42,669 nucleotides of DNA from Sphingopyxis sp. Its GTDB lineage: Bacteria; Pseudomonadota; Alphaproteobacteria; Sphingomonadales; Sphingomonadaceae. Shown here one piece after another: positions 34,019-42,669 of the stretch (the stretch's first letter is position 1; each line of letters starts with the position of its first letter). The notes beneath the pieces were generated by a model. That model ran no database searches. It was not told the DNA's origin and saw only the letters and a list, made by a program, of their open reading frames with translations. Position numbers and translations under genes: made by a program. The DNA is taken from contig NZ_JAOZVW010000085.1 of NCBI RefSeq assembly GCF_025869345.1, forward strand, positions 1-42,669. The letters are read 5' to 3'.

Positions 34019-36808
34019 ATGCCGATGGAAAAAACCTTCGATCCCGCCGCCATCGAGGCGAAATGGGCCCAGACATGGGAAAGCCGCGGGCTGTTCCGCC
34101 CCGCGCGCCCGAATGCGCAGCCGTTCACGATCGTCAACCCGCCGCCGAACGTCACCGGCGCGCTGCACATCGGCCATGCGCTCGACAATACGTTGCAGGA
34201 CGTGCTCGTCCGCTACGAACGGCTGCGCGGCAAGGATGCGCTGTGGGTCGTCGGCATGGACCATGCCGGCATCGCGACGCAGATGGTCGTCGAACGCCAG
34301 CTCGAGGAGCGGCAGGACAAACGCACCAACTACACGCGCGAGGAGTTCGTCGAAAAGGTGTGGCAATGGAAGGCGGAAAGCGGCGGCCAGATCACCGGCC
34401 AGCTCCGCCGCCTCGGCTGTTCGATGGACTGGTCGCGCGAGCAGTTCACGATGGACCCGCATTTCACGCGCGCGGTGGTCAAGGTGTTCGTCGATCTGCA
34501 CAAGAAGGGCCTGATCTACCGCGACAAAAGGCTGGTGAACTGGGATCCGAAGCTCAAGACCGCGATCTCGGACCTGGAGGTCGAGACGCACGAGGTTCAG
34601 GGCGGCTTCTGGCACTTCAAATATCCGCTCGCCGACGGCGTCACCCTCGACGACGGGCGCGATTATATCGAGGTCGCGACGACGCGCCCCGAAACGATGC
34701 TCGCCGACATGGCGGTCGCGGTGCACCCGGGCGATGAACGCTACCAGAGCGTGATCGGCAAGGACATCCTCCAGCCGATCACCGGACGCCGCTTCAAGGT
34801 CGTCGCCGACGAACATGCCGATCCCGAACTGGGATCGGGCGCGGTGAAGATCACGCCCGGACATGATTTCAACGACTTCGAAGTCGGCAAGCGCGCGGGG
34901 TTCAAGCCCGGCGAGATGCTCAACATGCTCGACGGCGACGCGAACGTGATCCAGACGACCGACGGGCTGATCCCGGACGAATATCTCGGCCTCCATCGCT
35001 TCAAGCGCGACGGCGTCGACGGCGCGCGCGAACTCGTCGTGCGGCGGATGAAGGCGCTTGGCTTCCTGATCCCGCACGTCGACAAGGACGGCGCCGAGCA
35101 CGACGCCGAGCCGCGTACGATCCAGACCCCCTTCGGCGACCGCGGCGGCGTGGTGATCGAGCCGTGGTTGACCGACCAATGGTATGTCGACGCCGAAACG
35201 CTGGCGCAGCCGCCGATGGCGGCGGTGCGCGACGGGCGTATCAACATCGTCCCCAAGACGTGGGAAAAGACCTTCTTCAACTGGATGGAGAATATCCAGC
35301 CGTGGTGCGTGTCGCGCCAGCTCTGGTGGGGACACCGGATTCCGGCGTGGTATGCCGACGATGGCCGCATCTTCGTCGCCGAGACCGAAGAGGAAGCGCA
35401 GGCCGAGGCCGGGGCGGGCGTCGCCCTCACCCGCGACCCCGATGTGCTCGACACCTGGTTCTCCTCGGCGCTCTGGCCCTTCGCGACGCTCGGCTGGCCC
35501 GACGATACCGAGATGCTGCGCCGCCATTATCCCAACGACGTGCTCGTCTCGGGCTTCGACATTCTCTTCTTCTGGGATGCGCGCATGGCGATGCAGGGGA
35601 TGGAGTTCATGGGCGATGTCCCGTGGAAGACGCTCTATCTCCACGGCCTCGTCCGCGCCCCCGACGGCGCGAAGATGTCGAAGTCGAAGGGCAATGTCGT
35701 CGACCCGCTCGGCCTGATCGACCAATATGGCGCCGACGCCCTCCGCTTCTTCATGTCCGCGATGGAAAGCCAGGGCCGCGACATCAAGATGGATGACGCG
35801 CGCCTCGCCGGCTATCGCAACTTCGCGACCAAGCTCTGGAACGCCGCGCGCTTCTGCGAAGCCAACGGCATTTCGGCCTCGACCAGCCTCGCAGCGCCCG
35901 CGGCGAGCCTGCCGGTCAACCGCTGGATCATCGGCGAGGTCGCCGACACCGTCGCCGCGATCGACAAGGCTTTCGCCGCCTATCGCTTCGACGATGCCGC
36001 GAACGCGATCTACAGCTTCGCCTGGGATCGCTTCTGCGACTGGTATCTCGAACTGATCAAGCCCGTTCTTTCTCCCCTCCCGCTTGCGGGAGGGGTCGGG
36101 GGAGGGCCTGTTTCAGGCGAAGGGATGGCGGATGACATGCCCTCCCCTAGCCCCTCCCGCAAGCGGGAGGGGGACGAGGCTGTCGAAACCCGCGCGGTCG
36201 CGGGCTGGGTGCTCGACCAGATCCTCGTCATGCTCCATCCCTTCATGCCCTTCATCACCGAAGAGCTGTGGACCGGGCTCGGCGACCGCGAGGCCTATCC
36301 TCTGATCACCGCCAAATGGCCCGAGCCGCAGGCGGAGCGCGACGCGGACGCGAGCGCCGACATCGACTGGCTGATCAAGCTGGTCAGCGAACTCCGCGGT
36401 GCCAAGGCCGAACTCGGGCTGCCGCCGGGCGCGCGGCTGACCGCGCATTTCCCGGCCTCGCTGAAGGACCGTGCCGGCAAGCTCGCGGCGCAGCTCGACC
36501 GTCTCGCGCGGCTCGACGCGATCAGCTTCGATCCCGCACCGGCGGGCGCGTCGGCGCAGCTTGTCGTCGAGGGCGAGACGATCACCGTCCCGCTCGACGG
36601 CGTGATCGACATCGCCGCCGAGCGCGACCGCCTGACCAAGGCGCTCGCCGCCGCGGCCAAGGAGCGCGATGGCCTTGCCGGCCGCCTGAACAACCCCTCG
36701 TTCGTCGAGCGCGCCAAGCCCGAAGCGGTCGAAAAGGCGCGCGCCGACCATGCCGCCAAGGCGGCCGAGGCCGAGCGCCTGAGCGCCGCATTGGCCCGCC
36801 TGGGGTGA
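34019..36808 (+). CDS. valS: Valyl-tRNA synthetase with in-frame 35-residue palindromic insert
   Basis: ValRS charges tRNA-Val. The 929-residue product has the HIGH motif in [14 protein letters not shown] (residues 50-53) and the KMSKS motif at 552-556. The editing domain shows [20 protein letters not shown], and RSGAV-like tracts, an anticodon-binding domain and a C-terminal coiled coil ([20 protein letters not shown]) are also visible. Residues 685-719 are foreign to the family. They come from a 105-bp palindrome placed between [10 protein letters not shown] and [12 protein letters not shown] and read Ser-Pro-Leu-Pro-Leu-Ala-Gly-Gly and so on. The ATG at 34019 follows AAAGG. The stop overlaps the GTG start of the MATE gene. 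Confidence 0.97.
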   Translation: MPMEKTFDPAAIEAKWAQTWESRGLFRPARPNAQPFTIVNPPPNVTGALHIGHALDNTLQDVLVRYERLRGKDALWVVGMDHAGIATQMVVERQLEERQDKRTNYTREEFVEKVWQWKAESGGQITGQLRRLGCSMDWSREQFTMDPHFTRAVVKVFVDLHKKGLIYRDKRLVNWDPKLKTAISDLEVETHEVQGGFWHFKYPLADGVTLDDGRDYIEVATTRPETMLADMAVAVHPGDERYQSVIGKDILQPITGRRFKVVADEHADPELGSGAVKITPGHDFNDFEVGKRAGFKPGEMLNMLDGDANVIQTTDGLIPDEYLGLHRFKRDGVDGARELVVRRMKALGFLIPHVDKDGAEHDAEPRTIQTPFGDRGGVVIEPWLTDQWYVDAETLAQPPMAAVRDGRINIVPKTWEKTFFNWMENIQPWCVSRQLWWGHRIPAWYADDGRIFVAETEEEAQAEAGAGVALTRDPDVLDTWFSSALWPFATLGWPDDTEMLRRHYPNDVLVSGFDILFFWDARMAMQGMEFMGDVPWKTLYLHGLVRAPDGAKMSKSKGNVVDPLGLIDQYGADALRFFMSAMESQGRDIKMDDARLAGYRNFATKLWNAARFCEANGISASTSLAAPAASLPVNRWIIGEVADTVAAIDKAFAAYRFDDAANAIYSFAWDRFCDWYLELIKPVLSPLPLAGGVGGGPVSGEGMADDMPSPSPSRKREGDEAVETRAVAGWVLDQILVMLHPFMPFITEELWTGLGDREAYPLITAKWPEPQAERDADASADIDWLIKLVSELRGAKAELGLPPGARLTAHFPASLKDRAGKLAAQLDRLARLDAISFDPAPAGASAQLVVEGETITVPLDGVIDIAAERDRLTKALAAAAKERDGLAGRLNNPSFVERAKPEAVEKARADHAAKAAEAERLSAALARLG
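36071..36175. repeat. Palindromic repeat, type D, inside the valS coding sequence
   Basis: The left arm (36072-36106) and right arm (36139-36174) are complementary over about 33 bp. Each contains a short hairpin, CCCCTCCCGCTTGCGGGAGGGG or its complement, next to a GGGGGAGGGC stretch. The length is exactly 35 codons and no stop occurs in the valS frame. It resembles the type B element at 9809-9905 in design and base content. Confidence 0.9.
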
Positions 36809-38271
36809 CCGACGGCGAAACGCCCGTCACGCCGATGCCCGTCGCGACGGCGGCCGACCCCGCGGCGGGGCCAGTTCCGCCGCGCCAGACGGTGCGCGGC
36901 GGCCGGCGGATGGACCTGACCAGCGGGCCGATCACCAAGACGCTGATCCTCTTCGCGCTGCCGACGCTCGCGTCGAACATATTGCAGACGCTGTCGAGTT
37001 CGGTGAACTCGATCTGGGTCGGCCAATTCCTCGGCGAAAGCGCACTCGCCGCGACCGCCAACGCCAACATCATCATGTTCCTGATGTTCGGTGCCTTTTT
37101 CGGCTTCGGCATGGCGGCGACGGTGCTGATCGGCCAGTCGATCGGACGCGGCGACATAGATGCGGCGCGCCGCGCGGCGGGCGGCGTCATCGGGCTTGCG
37201 CTGATCTTTTCGATCGCGATCGCAGTCGTCGGCTGGTTCGCGTCCGACAGGATATTGCATTGGCTGAAAACCCCGCCCGAGGCGTTCGGACTGGCGCACG
37301 ACTATCTGCGCGTCACCTTCCTCGCGGTGCCCGCCAGCATGTTGTCGGTGACGCTGATGATGGCGTCGCGCGGTGCGGGCGATGCCGTGACGCCGCTGCG
37401 CTTCATGATGCTGACGGTCGTGCTCGACATCGTTTTCAACCCGGTGCTGATCCTCGGCCTCGGCCCCTTCCCGCGCCTTGGCATCGCGGGCAGCGCGCTC
37501 GCCACCGCGACCGCGGGGACGATCAGCCTCGTGGGGATGATCGCCTGGTTCTATGCCCGAAACCATGTGCTGCGCCTTCGCAGCCGCGAACTCGCCTATC
37601 TGTTGCCCAAGGGGAGCGAGCTTCGCTTCATCGTCGGGCGCGGCCTGCCGATGGGCGCGCAGATGCTCGTCATCTCGGGCGCCGGGCTCGTGATGGTCGG
37701 GCTCGTCAACCGCGAGGGGCTCGTCACCGCCGCCGCCTATGGCGCGACGTTGCAGCTGTGGAATTATGTCCAGATGCCCGCGCTCGCGATCGGCGCGGCG
37801 GTCAGCGCGATGGTGGCGCAGAATATCGGCGCGGCGCGCTGGGACCGGGTGGCGTCGGTGACGAACAGCGGCATGGCGATCAACCTCGTCATGACCGGCA
37901 TCCTGATCGTGCTGCTCCTGCTCGGCGACCGCGCTGCGCTCGCGCTGTTTCTCGGCAGCGGCAGCCCGGCAATCGAGGTGTCGCGCCACATCCAGCTGAT
38001 CGCGACCTGGACCTTCCTGCCCTTCGGCACGACGATCGTGCTGATCGGCACGCTGCGCGCCAACGGCTCGGTCGTCCCGCCACTGATCATCCTGTTCCTC
38101 TCGATGTTCCCGATCCGCCTCGGCATCTATTATTTCGGCTATGCGGCGATCGGCAGCGACATTTTGTGGTGGAGCTTTCCGCTGTCTTCGCTCGCCTCGC
38201 TGGCGATGGCATGGGCGGTCTACAAGCACGGGGGCTGGCGCCGCACCATGCCGCGGCCCGACCTCGGATAG
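36805..38271 (+). CDS. MATE family efflux transporter
   Basis: This 488-residue, 12-helix transporter of the multidrug and toxic compound extrusion family begins its conserved part with [20 protein letters not shown]. Typical elements are [20 protein letters not shown] in helix 1-2, [19 protein letters not shown] and [18 protein letters not shown]. Such proteins export cationic or hydrophobic compounds with H+ or Na+. The GTG at 36805 overlaps the valS stop (GTGA), giving translational coupling. In-frame ATG codons at 36835 and 36910 are alternatives; the last gives the shortest usual form (453 residues). Confidence 0.92.
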   Translation: MTDGETPVTPMPVATAADPAAGPVPPRQTVRGGRRMDLTSGPITKTLILFALPTLASNILQTLSSSVNSIWVGQFLGESALAATANANIIMFLMFGAFFGFGMAATVLIGQSIGRGDIDAARRAAGGVIGLALIFSIAIAVVGWFASDRILHWLKTPPEAFGLAHDYLRVTFLAVPASMLSVTLMMASRGAGDAVTPLRFMMLTVVLDIVFNPVLILGLGPFPRLGIAGSALATATAGTISLVGMIAWFYARNHVLRLRSRELAYLLPKGSELRFIVGRGLPMGAQMLVISGAGLVMVGLVNREGLVTAAAYGATLQLWNYVQMPALAIGAAVSAMVAQNIGAARWDRVASVTNSGMAINLVMTGILIVLLLLGDRAALALFLGSGSPAIEVSRHIQLIATWTFLPFGTTIVLIGTLRANGSVVPPLIILFLSMFPIRLGIYYFGYAAIGSDILWWSFPLSSLASLAMAWAVYKHGGWRRTMPRPDLG

Positions 38272-38358
38272 CAGCTTTCGACCAAAGTCCGCGCCGCTTC
38301 GACTGGCGTCCCGAAGCCTGCTGGCGTTGCGGCGCTGTTTGACGCTAAGGCAGCTTCG

Positions 38359-39528
38359 ATGACCATGAATATCCGCAAAGAGACCCTGCGCGACCAACGG
38401 GCGAAGATGCTGGCGGCGGCGCCCGACTGGCGCGCCTCCGACGCGCGCGTCAATCCGCGGGTCGCGATCGGATCGATCATCGCGATGTGGCTGCTCTATT
38501 TCCTGATCACCACCGGCCTCGGCATCCTCGCGGGCGCCGAGCAATGGGAATATGCCGGCCGCCGCGCCGTGGTCGTCGTCGCGGGCATCCTCTGCACCTT
38601 CGTCCTCTATCAGCTCATCCAGCGCGTCCAGCCGCGCGGCTTCGGCGCCCGCCTCGCCGTCGCGATGGGGGCGGCGATCCCGCTGGTCATCGTCTATGCG
38701 TGCATCAACCTGCTCGTCTTCTATTACTGGCTGCCGCTTCCGGACTCGGCGAAGATCATCGCCGACATCCAGGCGAAATTCCCCGTCGCGTGGGAAATCG
38801 TGCTGATCCTCGACAGCTCGATCCGCTGGTATTTCTTCTTCGCGGTCTGGGCCGCGCTCTATGTCGCCTTCGGCTATGCCAACGAGATGCGCGCGGTGGA
38901 GCGGCGCGCGAACCATTTCCGCATCGAGGCGCAGACCGCGCAGCTTCGCGCGCTTCACTATCAGGTCAATCCGCACTTTCTGTTCAATACGCTCAATTCG
39001 CTGTCGACGCTGGTCCTGCGCGGGTCGAAGAGCGAGGCCGAGACGATGATCATGAACCTGTCGTCCTTCCTGCGGTCGAGCCTCGCGATCGATCCCGAAC
39101 AGCTCGTCAGCCTGGACGAGGAAATCGCGCTCCAGCGGCTCTATCTCGACATCGAGCAGGTTCGTTTCCCCGACCGGCTGCAGGTCGAGGTCGCGGTGCC
39201 GAAGGAACTGGAAAACGCCTGCGTTCCGGTGCTGATCCTGCAACCGATCATCGAGAATGCGATCAAATATGGCGTCGCGCCCAGCAAGGGCCGGATCGCG
39301 ATTCGGCTGACCGCGAGCAGCGAGCACGGCCTGCTCGTCGTCCGCATCGAAAACGACATCGATCCCAGGGCACCGGCTCCCGCGCCGGGAACGGGCCTTG
39401 GCCTCGGTAACGTCCGCGAACGGCTGCTGACCCGCTATGGCCCCGCGGCGGGCTGCGAATGGGGGCCTTCGGACAGCGGCGGCTTCTTCGTTTCCTTATG
39501 GCTGCCACTGGCACGGGAGGGATGTTGA
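38359..39528 (+). CDS. LytS/YehU-type sensor histidine kinase
   Basis: This 389-residue kinase has four to five hydrophobic helices up to about residue 172, then the His_kinase domain. The phosphoacceptor is His206 in VNPHFLFNTLNSLSTLVLRG. The ATPase part has LQPIIENAIKYGV and GTGLGLGNVRERL. It lacks the classical HisKA dimer domain, as expected in the LytS class. TAAGG lies upstream of ATG 38359. The LytTR regulator begins one base after its stop, so the two form a two-component pair. The signal is unknown. Confidence 0.92.
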   Translation: MTMNIRKETLRDQRAKMLAAAPDWRASDARVNPRVAIGSIIAMWLLYFLITTGLGILAGAEQWEYAGRRAVVVVAGILCTFVLYQLIQRVQPRGFGARLAVAMGAAIPLVIVYACINLLVFYYWLPLPDSAKIIADIQAKFPVAWEIVLILDSSIRWYFFFAVWAALYVAFGYANEMRAVERRANHFRIEAQTAQLRALHYQVNPHFLFNTLNSLSTLVLRGSKSEAETMIMNLSSFLRSSLAIDPEQLVSLDEEIALQRLYLDIEQVRFPDRLQVEVAVPKELENACVPVLILQPIIENAIKYGVAPSKGRIAIRLTASSEHGLLVVRIENDIDPRAPAPAPGTGLGLGNVRERLLTRYGPAAGCEWGPSDSGGFFVSLWLPLAREGC

Positions 39529-39529
39529 G

Positions 39530-40264
39530 ATGATGCGGACGCTGCGCACCCTGATCGTCGACGACGAGCCGCTGGCGATCGAGCGGCTCCAGATTCTCGC
39601 CGGGCAGCAGGACGGCATTTCGCTCGTCGGAACCGCCAGCGACGGCGCCTCGGCGCTGCGCATGGTCGACGCACTCGCGCCCGACCTCGTTCTCTGCGAC
39701 ATCGCGATGCCCGATCTCGACGGGCTGGCGGTCGCCGCGGCGCTCGACGGGATCGACAATCCGCCCGCGGTCGTCTTCGTCACCGCCTTCGATCGCTATG
39801 CGGTGGCGGCGTTCGATGTCGCCGCGGTCGATTATCTGCTCAAGCCGGTATCGCCCGACCGCCTCGCCCGCGCGCTGGCCCGCGTGCGCGAGTGGAGCGC
39901 GACCGACCGCGCGCCCAAGCAGAAGAGCAAGTGGATCAACGAATTCTGGGTCCAGAACCGGGGCGAGATGCTGCGCATCGATGCCGACCAAGTCGACCTG
40001 ATCGAGGCCGAGCGCGATTATATGCGCCTGCATGTCGGCGGCCGAAGCTGGCTGATCCACCAGACGATCAAGTCGCTGGAGGCGCGCATGAACCCCGACC
40101 AGTTCATGCGTATCCATCGGTCGAAGATGATCCGCCGCGACGGCATCGTCGGGCTCAAGCACCATGGCGACGGCGCGTGGAGCGTCGATCTGGGCGAAGG
40201 CGGCGTCCACCGCATCGGCCGCACCTATCTGCACGACGTAAAGGCGATCACGCACGGAGCATGA
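39530..40264 (+). CDS. LytTR family response regulator
   Basis: This 244-residue regulator has an N-terminal receiver (acidic pair in LIVDDEPLA, phosphoacceptor Asp57 in LCDIAMPDLDG, Lys in LLKPVSPDR). The C-terminal LytTR DNA-binding domain has IDADQVDLIEAERDYMRLHV and FMRIHRSKMIRRDGIVGLKH. It is the partner of the kinase just upstream. GGGAGGG precedes the ATG. Its stop faces the convergent UrcA-family gene 54 bp away. Confidence 0.95.
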   Translation: MMRTLRTLIVDDEPLAIERLQILAGQQDGISLVGTASDGASALRMVDALAPDLVLCDIAMPDLDGLAVAAALDGIDNPPAVVFVTAFDRYAVAAFDVAAVDYLLKPVSPDRLARALARVREWSATDRAPKQKSKWINEFWVQNRGEMLRIDADQVDLIEAERDYMRLHVGGRSWLIHQTIKSLEARMNPDQFMRIHRSKMIRRDGIVGLKHHGDGAWSVDLGEGGVHRIGRTYLHDVKAITHGA

Positions 40265-40318
40265 TCGCCTTCGTCGCGGCCGCCCCCTGCTGATAGGCGG
40301 CCCCGATAGCAACGGCCG

Positions 40319-40684
40319 TCAGGGAGCGGCGACGACCGGCGGTTTCTCGCTCGCGAACCGGGCGCTGCTGCCTTTCAGCAAGGCCGCGAGCTGCGGTTCG
40401 ACACTGCTTCGCGCGCGTGCCTGGCACCTCTGCCCGAGCATTCGCTGCTGCAGCGAAGGGCGGGGATCGACGCGGCACATCGAACGGATCGCGCTGCGAA
40501 TGCGAACATCGAGCCGCTCGCGCCCATCGGCCGTCTGAAGATCGAGATCGCCGTAACGCACCATGACGCGCGGTGCTTCATCGTCCCGCGCCATCGCGGG
40601 CGCGGCTGTGCCGGTGGCCGCCATCGTCAGCGACATCAGGGCCAGGGCCGGCTTGAACATCGGTTTGAACGTCGGTTTGAACAT
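40319..40684 (-). CDS. UrcA family protein
   Basis: This 121-residue exported protein has a signal peptide. The segment VMVRYGDLDLQTADGRERLD followed by VRIRSAIRSMCR matches the UrcA family, small proteins common in sphingomonads and of unknown role. The N-terminus is unusual: a 12-bp unit occurs three times in tandem (encoding Phe-Lys-Pro repeats). GAGAGGAC stands upstream of ATG 40684. The repeat leaves several possible starts (40660 and later), so the exact N-terminus is uncertain. Confidence 0.82.
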   Translation of the reverse strand: MFKPTFKPMFKPALALMSLTMAATGTAAPAMARDDEAPRVMVRYGDLDLQTADGRERLDVRIRSAIRSMCRVDPRPSLQQRMLGQRCQARARSSVEPQLAALLKGSSARFASEKPPVVAAP

Positions 40685-40915
40685 GGGGGGAGTCCTCTCA
40701 ATCCGGGGTTATGATGCGGGATACGGCCTGATGGTAACCGGGGAAGATTGCACCAGCCCGCATCCCGCATGGATGGAATGCGCCATTCCCGGCCGGCCCG
40801 CACGAGCGGTTCGACCGGCCCGGAAACCCCGTCGATCAGGCGGACGAAGCGCATTGGGGCATCGACCAATGGCCGGGAGCTTGCATCCGCTGCCGACAAT
40901 GGCTTTCTTCGCGTC

Positions 40916-41476
40916 ATGAGGAGGAAACCCCGCCCCTCTTCGAGTCGCGACCGAGCCGCGCGTCGGCTGGCCTGGGCGCTCGGGCTCGCTCTTGCCGGGG
41001 TCGCGGTCGGCGGGCTGCTGGGCGTCGCGGTCGTCGATAAGGGGCTCGATGGCGCGGCCGAGGGCAAAGCCTCCTTCGCCGGGCTCAGCGCCAATCCCGA
41101 CGCGCTCGTCACCGGGCAGGCGGACGCTCCACCCTGCCCCGACTGCGCCGACAGCTATGGCGTCGCTGCGCGGCTGAACGCCCGGCGTGATCGCCCGATG
41201 AGCGATGCCTTTCGGGAGTTGGGCCAGGTCGACGGCGATTCCCTGCCGTCGCCCGAACTGGCGCCCGAGCCGGCAGACGATTATCGCTATGGCGGCCGCT
41301 TTCCCGATCCCGCGCCGCGCCCGGAAGCTCAACCGCGCCCCGAACCGCGAGACGGGCCGGCGATGGTCATCCCCATCGCGCCGCCGCCGCCCCCAGTTAC
41401 TTTACCGGAGCCCGCCGGAAAACCGCAGCAAAAAGGCCCCGGCGAACCGCCGGAGCCTCCCGCCGTTCCCCAATAG
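40916..41476 (+). CDS. Hypothetical single-span membrane protein with proline-rich tail
   Basis: This 186-residue predicted protein has a basic start (MRRKPRPSSSRDRAARR) and one transmembrane helix (about residues 20-43, rich in Gly, Ala, Leu and Val). A CPDCADS segment follows, and then a long Pro/Glu/Ala-rich tail ending PPEPPAVPQ. No family was recognised. The ribosome-binding site is weak and the start is uncertain. The 3' end overlaps the terminator of the opposite gene, so the very C-terminus may be shaped by that hairpin. The stop is 15 bp from the end of the facing gene. Confidence 0.55.
   Translation: MRRKPRPSSSRDRAARRLAWALGLALAGVAVGGLLGVAVVDKGLDGAAEGKASFAGLSANPDALVTGQADAPPCPDCADSYGVAARLNARRDRPMSDAFRELGQVDGDSLPSPELAPEPADDYRYGGRFPDPAPRPEAQPRPEPRDGPAMVIPIAPPPPPVTLPEPAGKPQQKGPGEPPEPPAVPQ
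41430..41458 (-). terminator. Rho-independent terminator on the minus strand
   Basis: On the minus strand AGGCTCCGGCG pairs with CGCCGGGGCCT around a GTT loop and is followed by a run of five T residues (41430-41434 on the plus strand are A). It lies 33 bp beyond the stop of the exported protein gene at 41491-41853 and inside the coding end of the plus-strand hypothetical gene. Confidence 0.8.
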
Positions 41477-41490
41477 CTATCGTCAGCGCG

Positions 41491-41853
41491 TCAATTTTTG
41501 GGCTGCGGCGCGCAGCGCGACGTATCACCGGCCTTGCACGCCGCGACATCGGCTTCCCACTGAATCCGCTCCTCGGCCGACAGCGCGGCCACGCGCGCCT
41601 TCTCGGCTTCATAGGCCTCGGTTTCTTTGGCGAATTCGGATTGTGCGGCGGCCTCCTGCTGATCGCGCGCCGCGACCTGCGCCTCATAAGCCTGCGTTTC
41701 CGCATTGGCTTTCGCCAGCTGGTCGGCGTTGAGCCGCGCCGTATTGGACCGCTCCTCCGCCGTCGTCCCATCGGGATTTTTCTGCATCGCGCCGGCCTGT
41801 CCCGCCGCGAACAGTGCCATCACCGCACTGGCCGTCAAAATCGCCCTGATCAT
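41491..41853 (-). CDS. Hypothetical exported coiled-coil protein
   Basis: This 120-residue protein has a signal peptide (MIRAILTASAVMALFAAGQA, then GA). A charged, Glu/Ala/Gln-rich helical segment follows (LNADQLAKANAETQAYEAQV and similar) that looks like a coiled coil. The C-terminus has two cysteines (ACKAGDTSRCAP) that could form a disulfide. AAGGAGCG lies about seven bases before ATG 41853, so the longer form from 41871 is rejected. No known family was recognised. A good terminator follows the gene. Confidence 0.72.
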   Translation of the reverse strand: MIRAILTASAVMALFAAGQAGAMQKNPDGTTAEERSNTARLNADQLAKANAETQAYEAQVAARDQQEAAAQSEFAKETEAYEAEKARVAALSAEERIQWEADVAACKAGDTSRCAPQPKN

Positions 41854-42003
41854 CGAAGCGCTCCTTCCCATTCAGGCACCTGCCCGTCCAACGTTTTGCT
41901 CGGCTCGTCGTTCCCGGCAGCGCAAGCCCGATCGCATGGATTTGACGATGCACCGCACAGCCGTCATTCTGACCCCGCCCTCCATGTCCGAACGGCGGTT
42001 CCT

Positions 42004-42669
42004 TTGCCAGCAGCTTCTCGCCACCCGCTCAACCGGCCGGTCTTTTTCATTCCGCTGGCGATCCTGTCGATCGCGCTGCTGCTCAGCGTCTGGCAGGGCG
42101 CGGCGTTCGTCGCGGCGGAGACCGCCGTCAACGACTGGATATTGCGCAAACTCGGCCCGCTGTTCGCGGGCGCCGGACTCGCGTTCCTCGCGCTGCTCGG
42201 CGCGGTTGCTTTGTCACCGCTCGGCCGGACGGTGATCGGCGGCGCGGGCGCCGAGCCGCTGCTGAACCGCTGGCGCTGGTTCGCGGTGATGCTCTGCACG
42301 ACGATCGCGACCGGAATCCTCTTCTGGGGCGCCGCCGAACCCCTGTTCCACCTCAACGCGCCGCCGCCGATGCTGGGGCTCGAGCCCGGCAGCGACGCCG
42401 CGGCGGCCTTCGCCATGTCGACGATGTTCCTGCACTGGACGCTCACGCCCTATGGCATCTACACCGTCGCCGCGCTCGCTTTTGCGCTCGTCTACTACAA
42501 TCGCGGCGAGCCCTTCAGCCTGTCGTCGCTCTTCGTGCCCCTGCTCGGGCACCGCGCGCGGGGGCCGGTCGGCACCGGCATCGACATCGTCTGCCTCTAT
42601 GCGCTCGTCGCGGGGATGGCGGCGTCGATGGGCGCGGGCATATTGGCGATTGCGGGCGGCATCGAAACG
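42004..42669 (+). CDS. BCCT family betaine/choline/carnitine transporter, 3' end cut by window
   Basis: The first 222 residues are visible. The frame begins around LPAASRHPLNRPVFFIPLAI and contains several transmembrane helices. BCCT marks are the GILFWGAAEPLFHLNAPPP segment and the FAMSTMFLHWTLTPYGIYTV segment, both at the expected spacing. These carriers import quaternary ammonium compounds such as glycine betaine or choline, often for osmoprotection. No ATG lies in frame near the start; TTG at 42004 is the best candidate, with a weak ribosome-binding site. The rest of the gene is outside the window. Confidence 0.85.
   Translation, partial: MPAASRHPLNRPVFFIPLAILSIALLLSVWQGAAFVAAETAVNDWILRKLGPLFAGAGLAFLALLGAVALSPLGRTVIGGAGAEPLLNRWRWFAVMLCTTIATGILFWGAAEPLFHLNAPPPMLGLEPGSDAAAAFAMSTMFLHWTLTPYGIYTVAALAFALVYYNRGEPFSLSSLFVPLLGHRARGPVGTGIDIVCLYALVAGMAASMGAGILAIAGGIET

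Noticed and set aside
32993..35725. Long minus-strand open frame (910 codons) across the S9 peptidase and valS
   Set aside because: It runs antisense to two well-supported genes and has shadow-like composition and no recognisable motif.
36295..39327. Minus-strand open frame of 1010 codons across valS, MATE and the LytS kinase
   Set aside because: It is a shadow of three real genes: high Arg/Asp/Glu content, no domains and no ribosome-binding site.
40278..40302. Hairpin GGCCGCC/GGCGGCC between the LytTR and UrcA genes as a terminator
   Set aside because: The stem is perfect, but no T-run follows on either strand, so an intrinsic terminator cannot be claimed.

Overview
The window is a GC-rich chromosomal segment, packed with genes, from an alphaproteobacterium of the family Sphingomonadaceae. 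A Sphingopyxis-like genus is my best guess but is not proven. The evidence is the split transhydrogenase genes pntA1/pntA2/pntB with an aa3-oxidase subunit IV gene, a CcrM cell-cycle methyltransferase, a CtrA-type half-site, an UrcA-family protein, an XrtA/PEP-CTERM regulatory cluster, and typical sphingomonad intergenic palindromes. I recognise 37 protein genes. I see no tRNA, rRNA, CRISPR array, insertion sequence or prophage.

Layout. 1-2848 (minus): proton-translocating transhydrogenase operon. 3082-4515 (plus): an atypical sigma-54-activator-like response regulator. 4654-12652 (minus): folP, ccrM, a DUF2804 protein, an SDR enzyme, rnhB, a thiD-VOC fusion, a DUF1272 protein and glmM. 12772-15011 (plus): a dicarboxylate/amino-acid symporter overlapping an aldo/keto reductase. 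15152-21877 (minus): sugar transferase, prsK, prsR and prsT, which are the sensing, regulation and assembly genes of an exopolysaccharide/PEP-CTERM system whose exosortase lies elsewhere. 22058-24685 (plus): an AraC regulator and a secreted DUF885 protein. 24688-27811: an ScfR/RamB-type regulator divergent from isocitrate lyase aceA. 27812-29785: a structured RNA-like 3' region, a WYL-like mini-protein, terC and a YdcH-like gene. 30042-33862 (plus): a crotonase, an alpha/beta hydrolase and an S9 peptidase. 34019-40264 (plus): valS, a MATE transporter and a LytS/LytTR two-component pair. 40319-42669: an UrcA-family protein, two small exported or membrane proteins, and the start of a BCCT transporter.

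Two signals stand out. First, the ccrM promoter region holds nine GANTC sites in 152 bp around a CtrA-type half-site (TTAACCAT). GANTC is the methylation target of CcrM itself, so this suggests methylation-dependent autoregulation of unusual density. Second, seven long palindromic elements of five sequence types occur in the window. Six lie between genes and often fill the whole gap. One, of 105 bp, lies inside valS in frame and adds 35 low-complexity residues to valyl-tRNA synthetase. This resembles the protein-coding palindromic elements known from Rickettsia. Another element supplies the Shine-Dalgarno sequence of rnhB.

Other items worth attention are two tandem homologous hairpins plus a terminator after aceA, a thiD-VOC gene fusion, an activator with altered GAFTGA and Walker B motifs, and a crotonase lacking one catalytic glutamate. 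All functional calls come from reading the translations. No database search was run.
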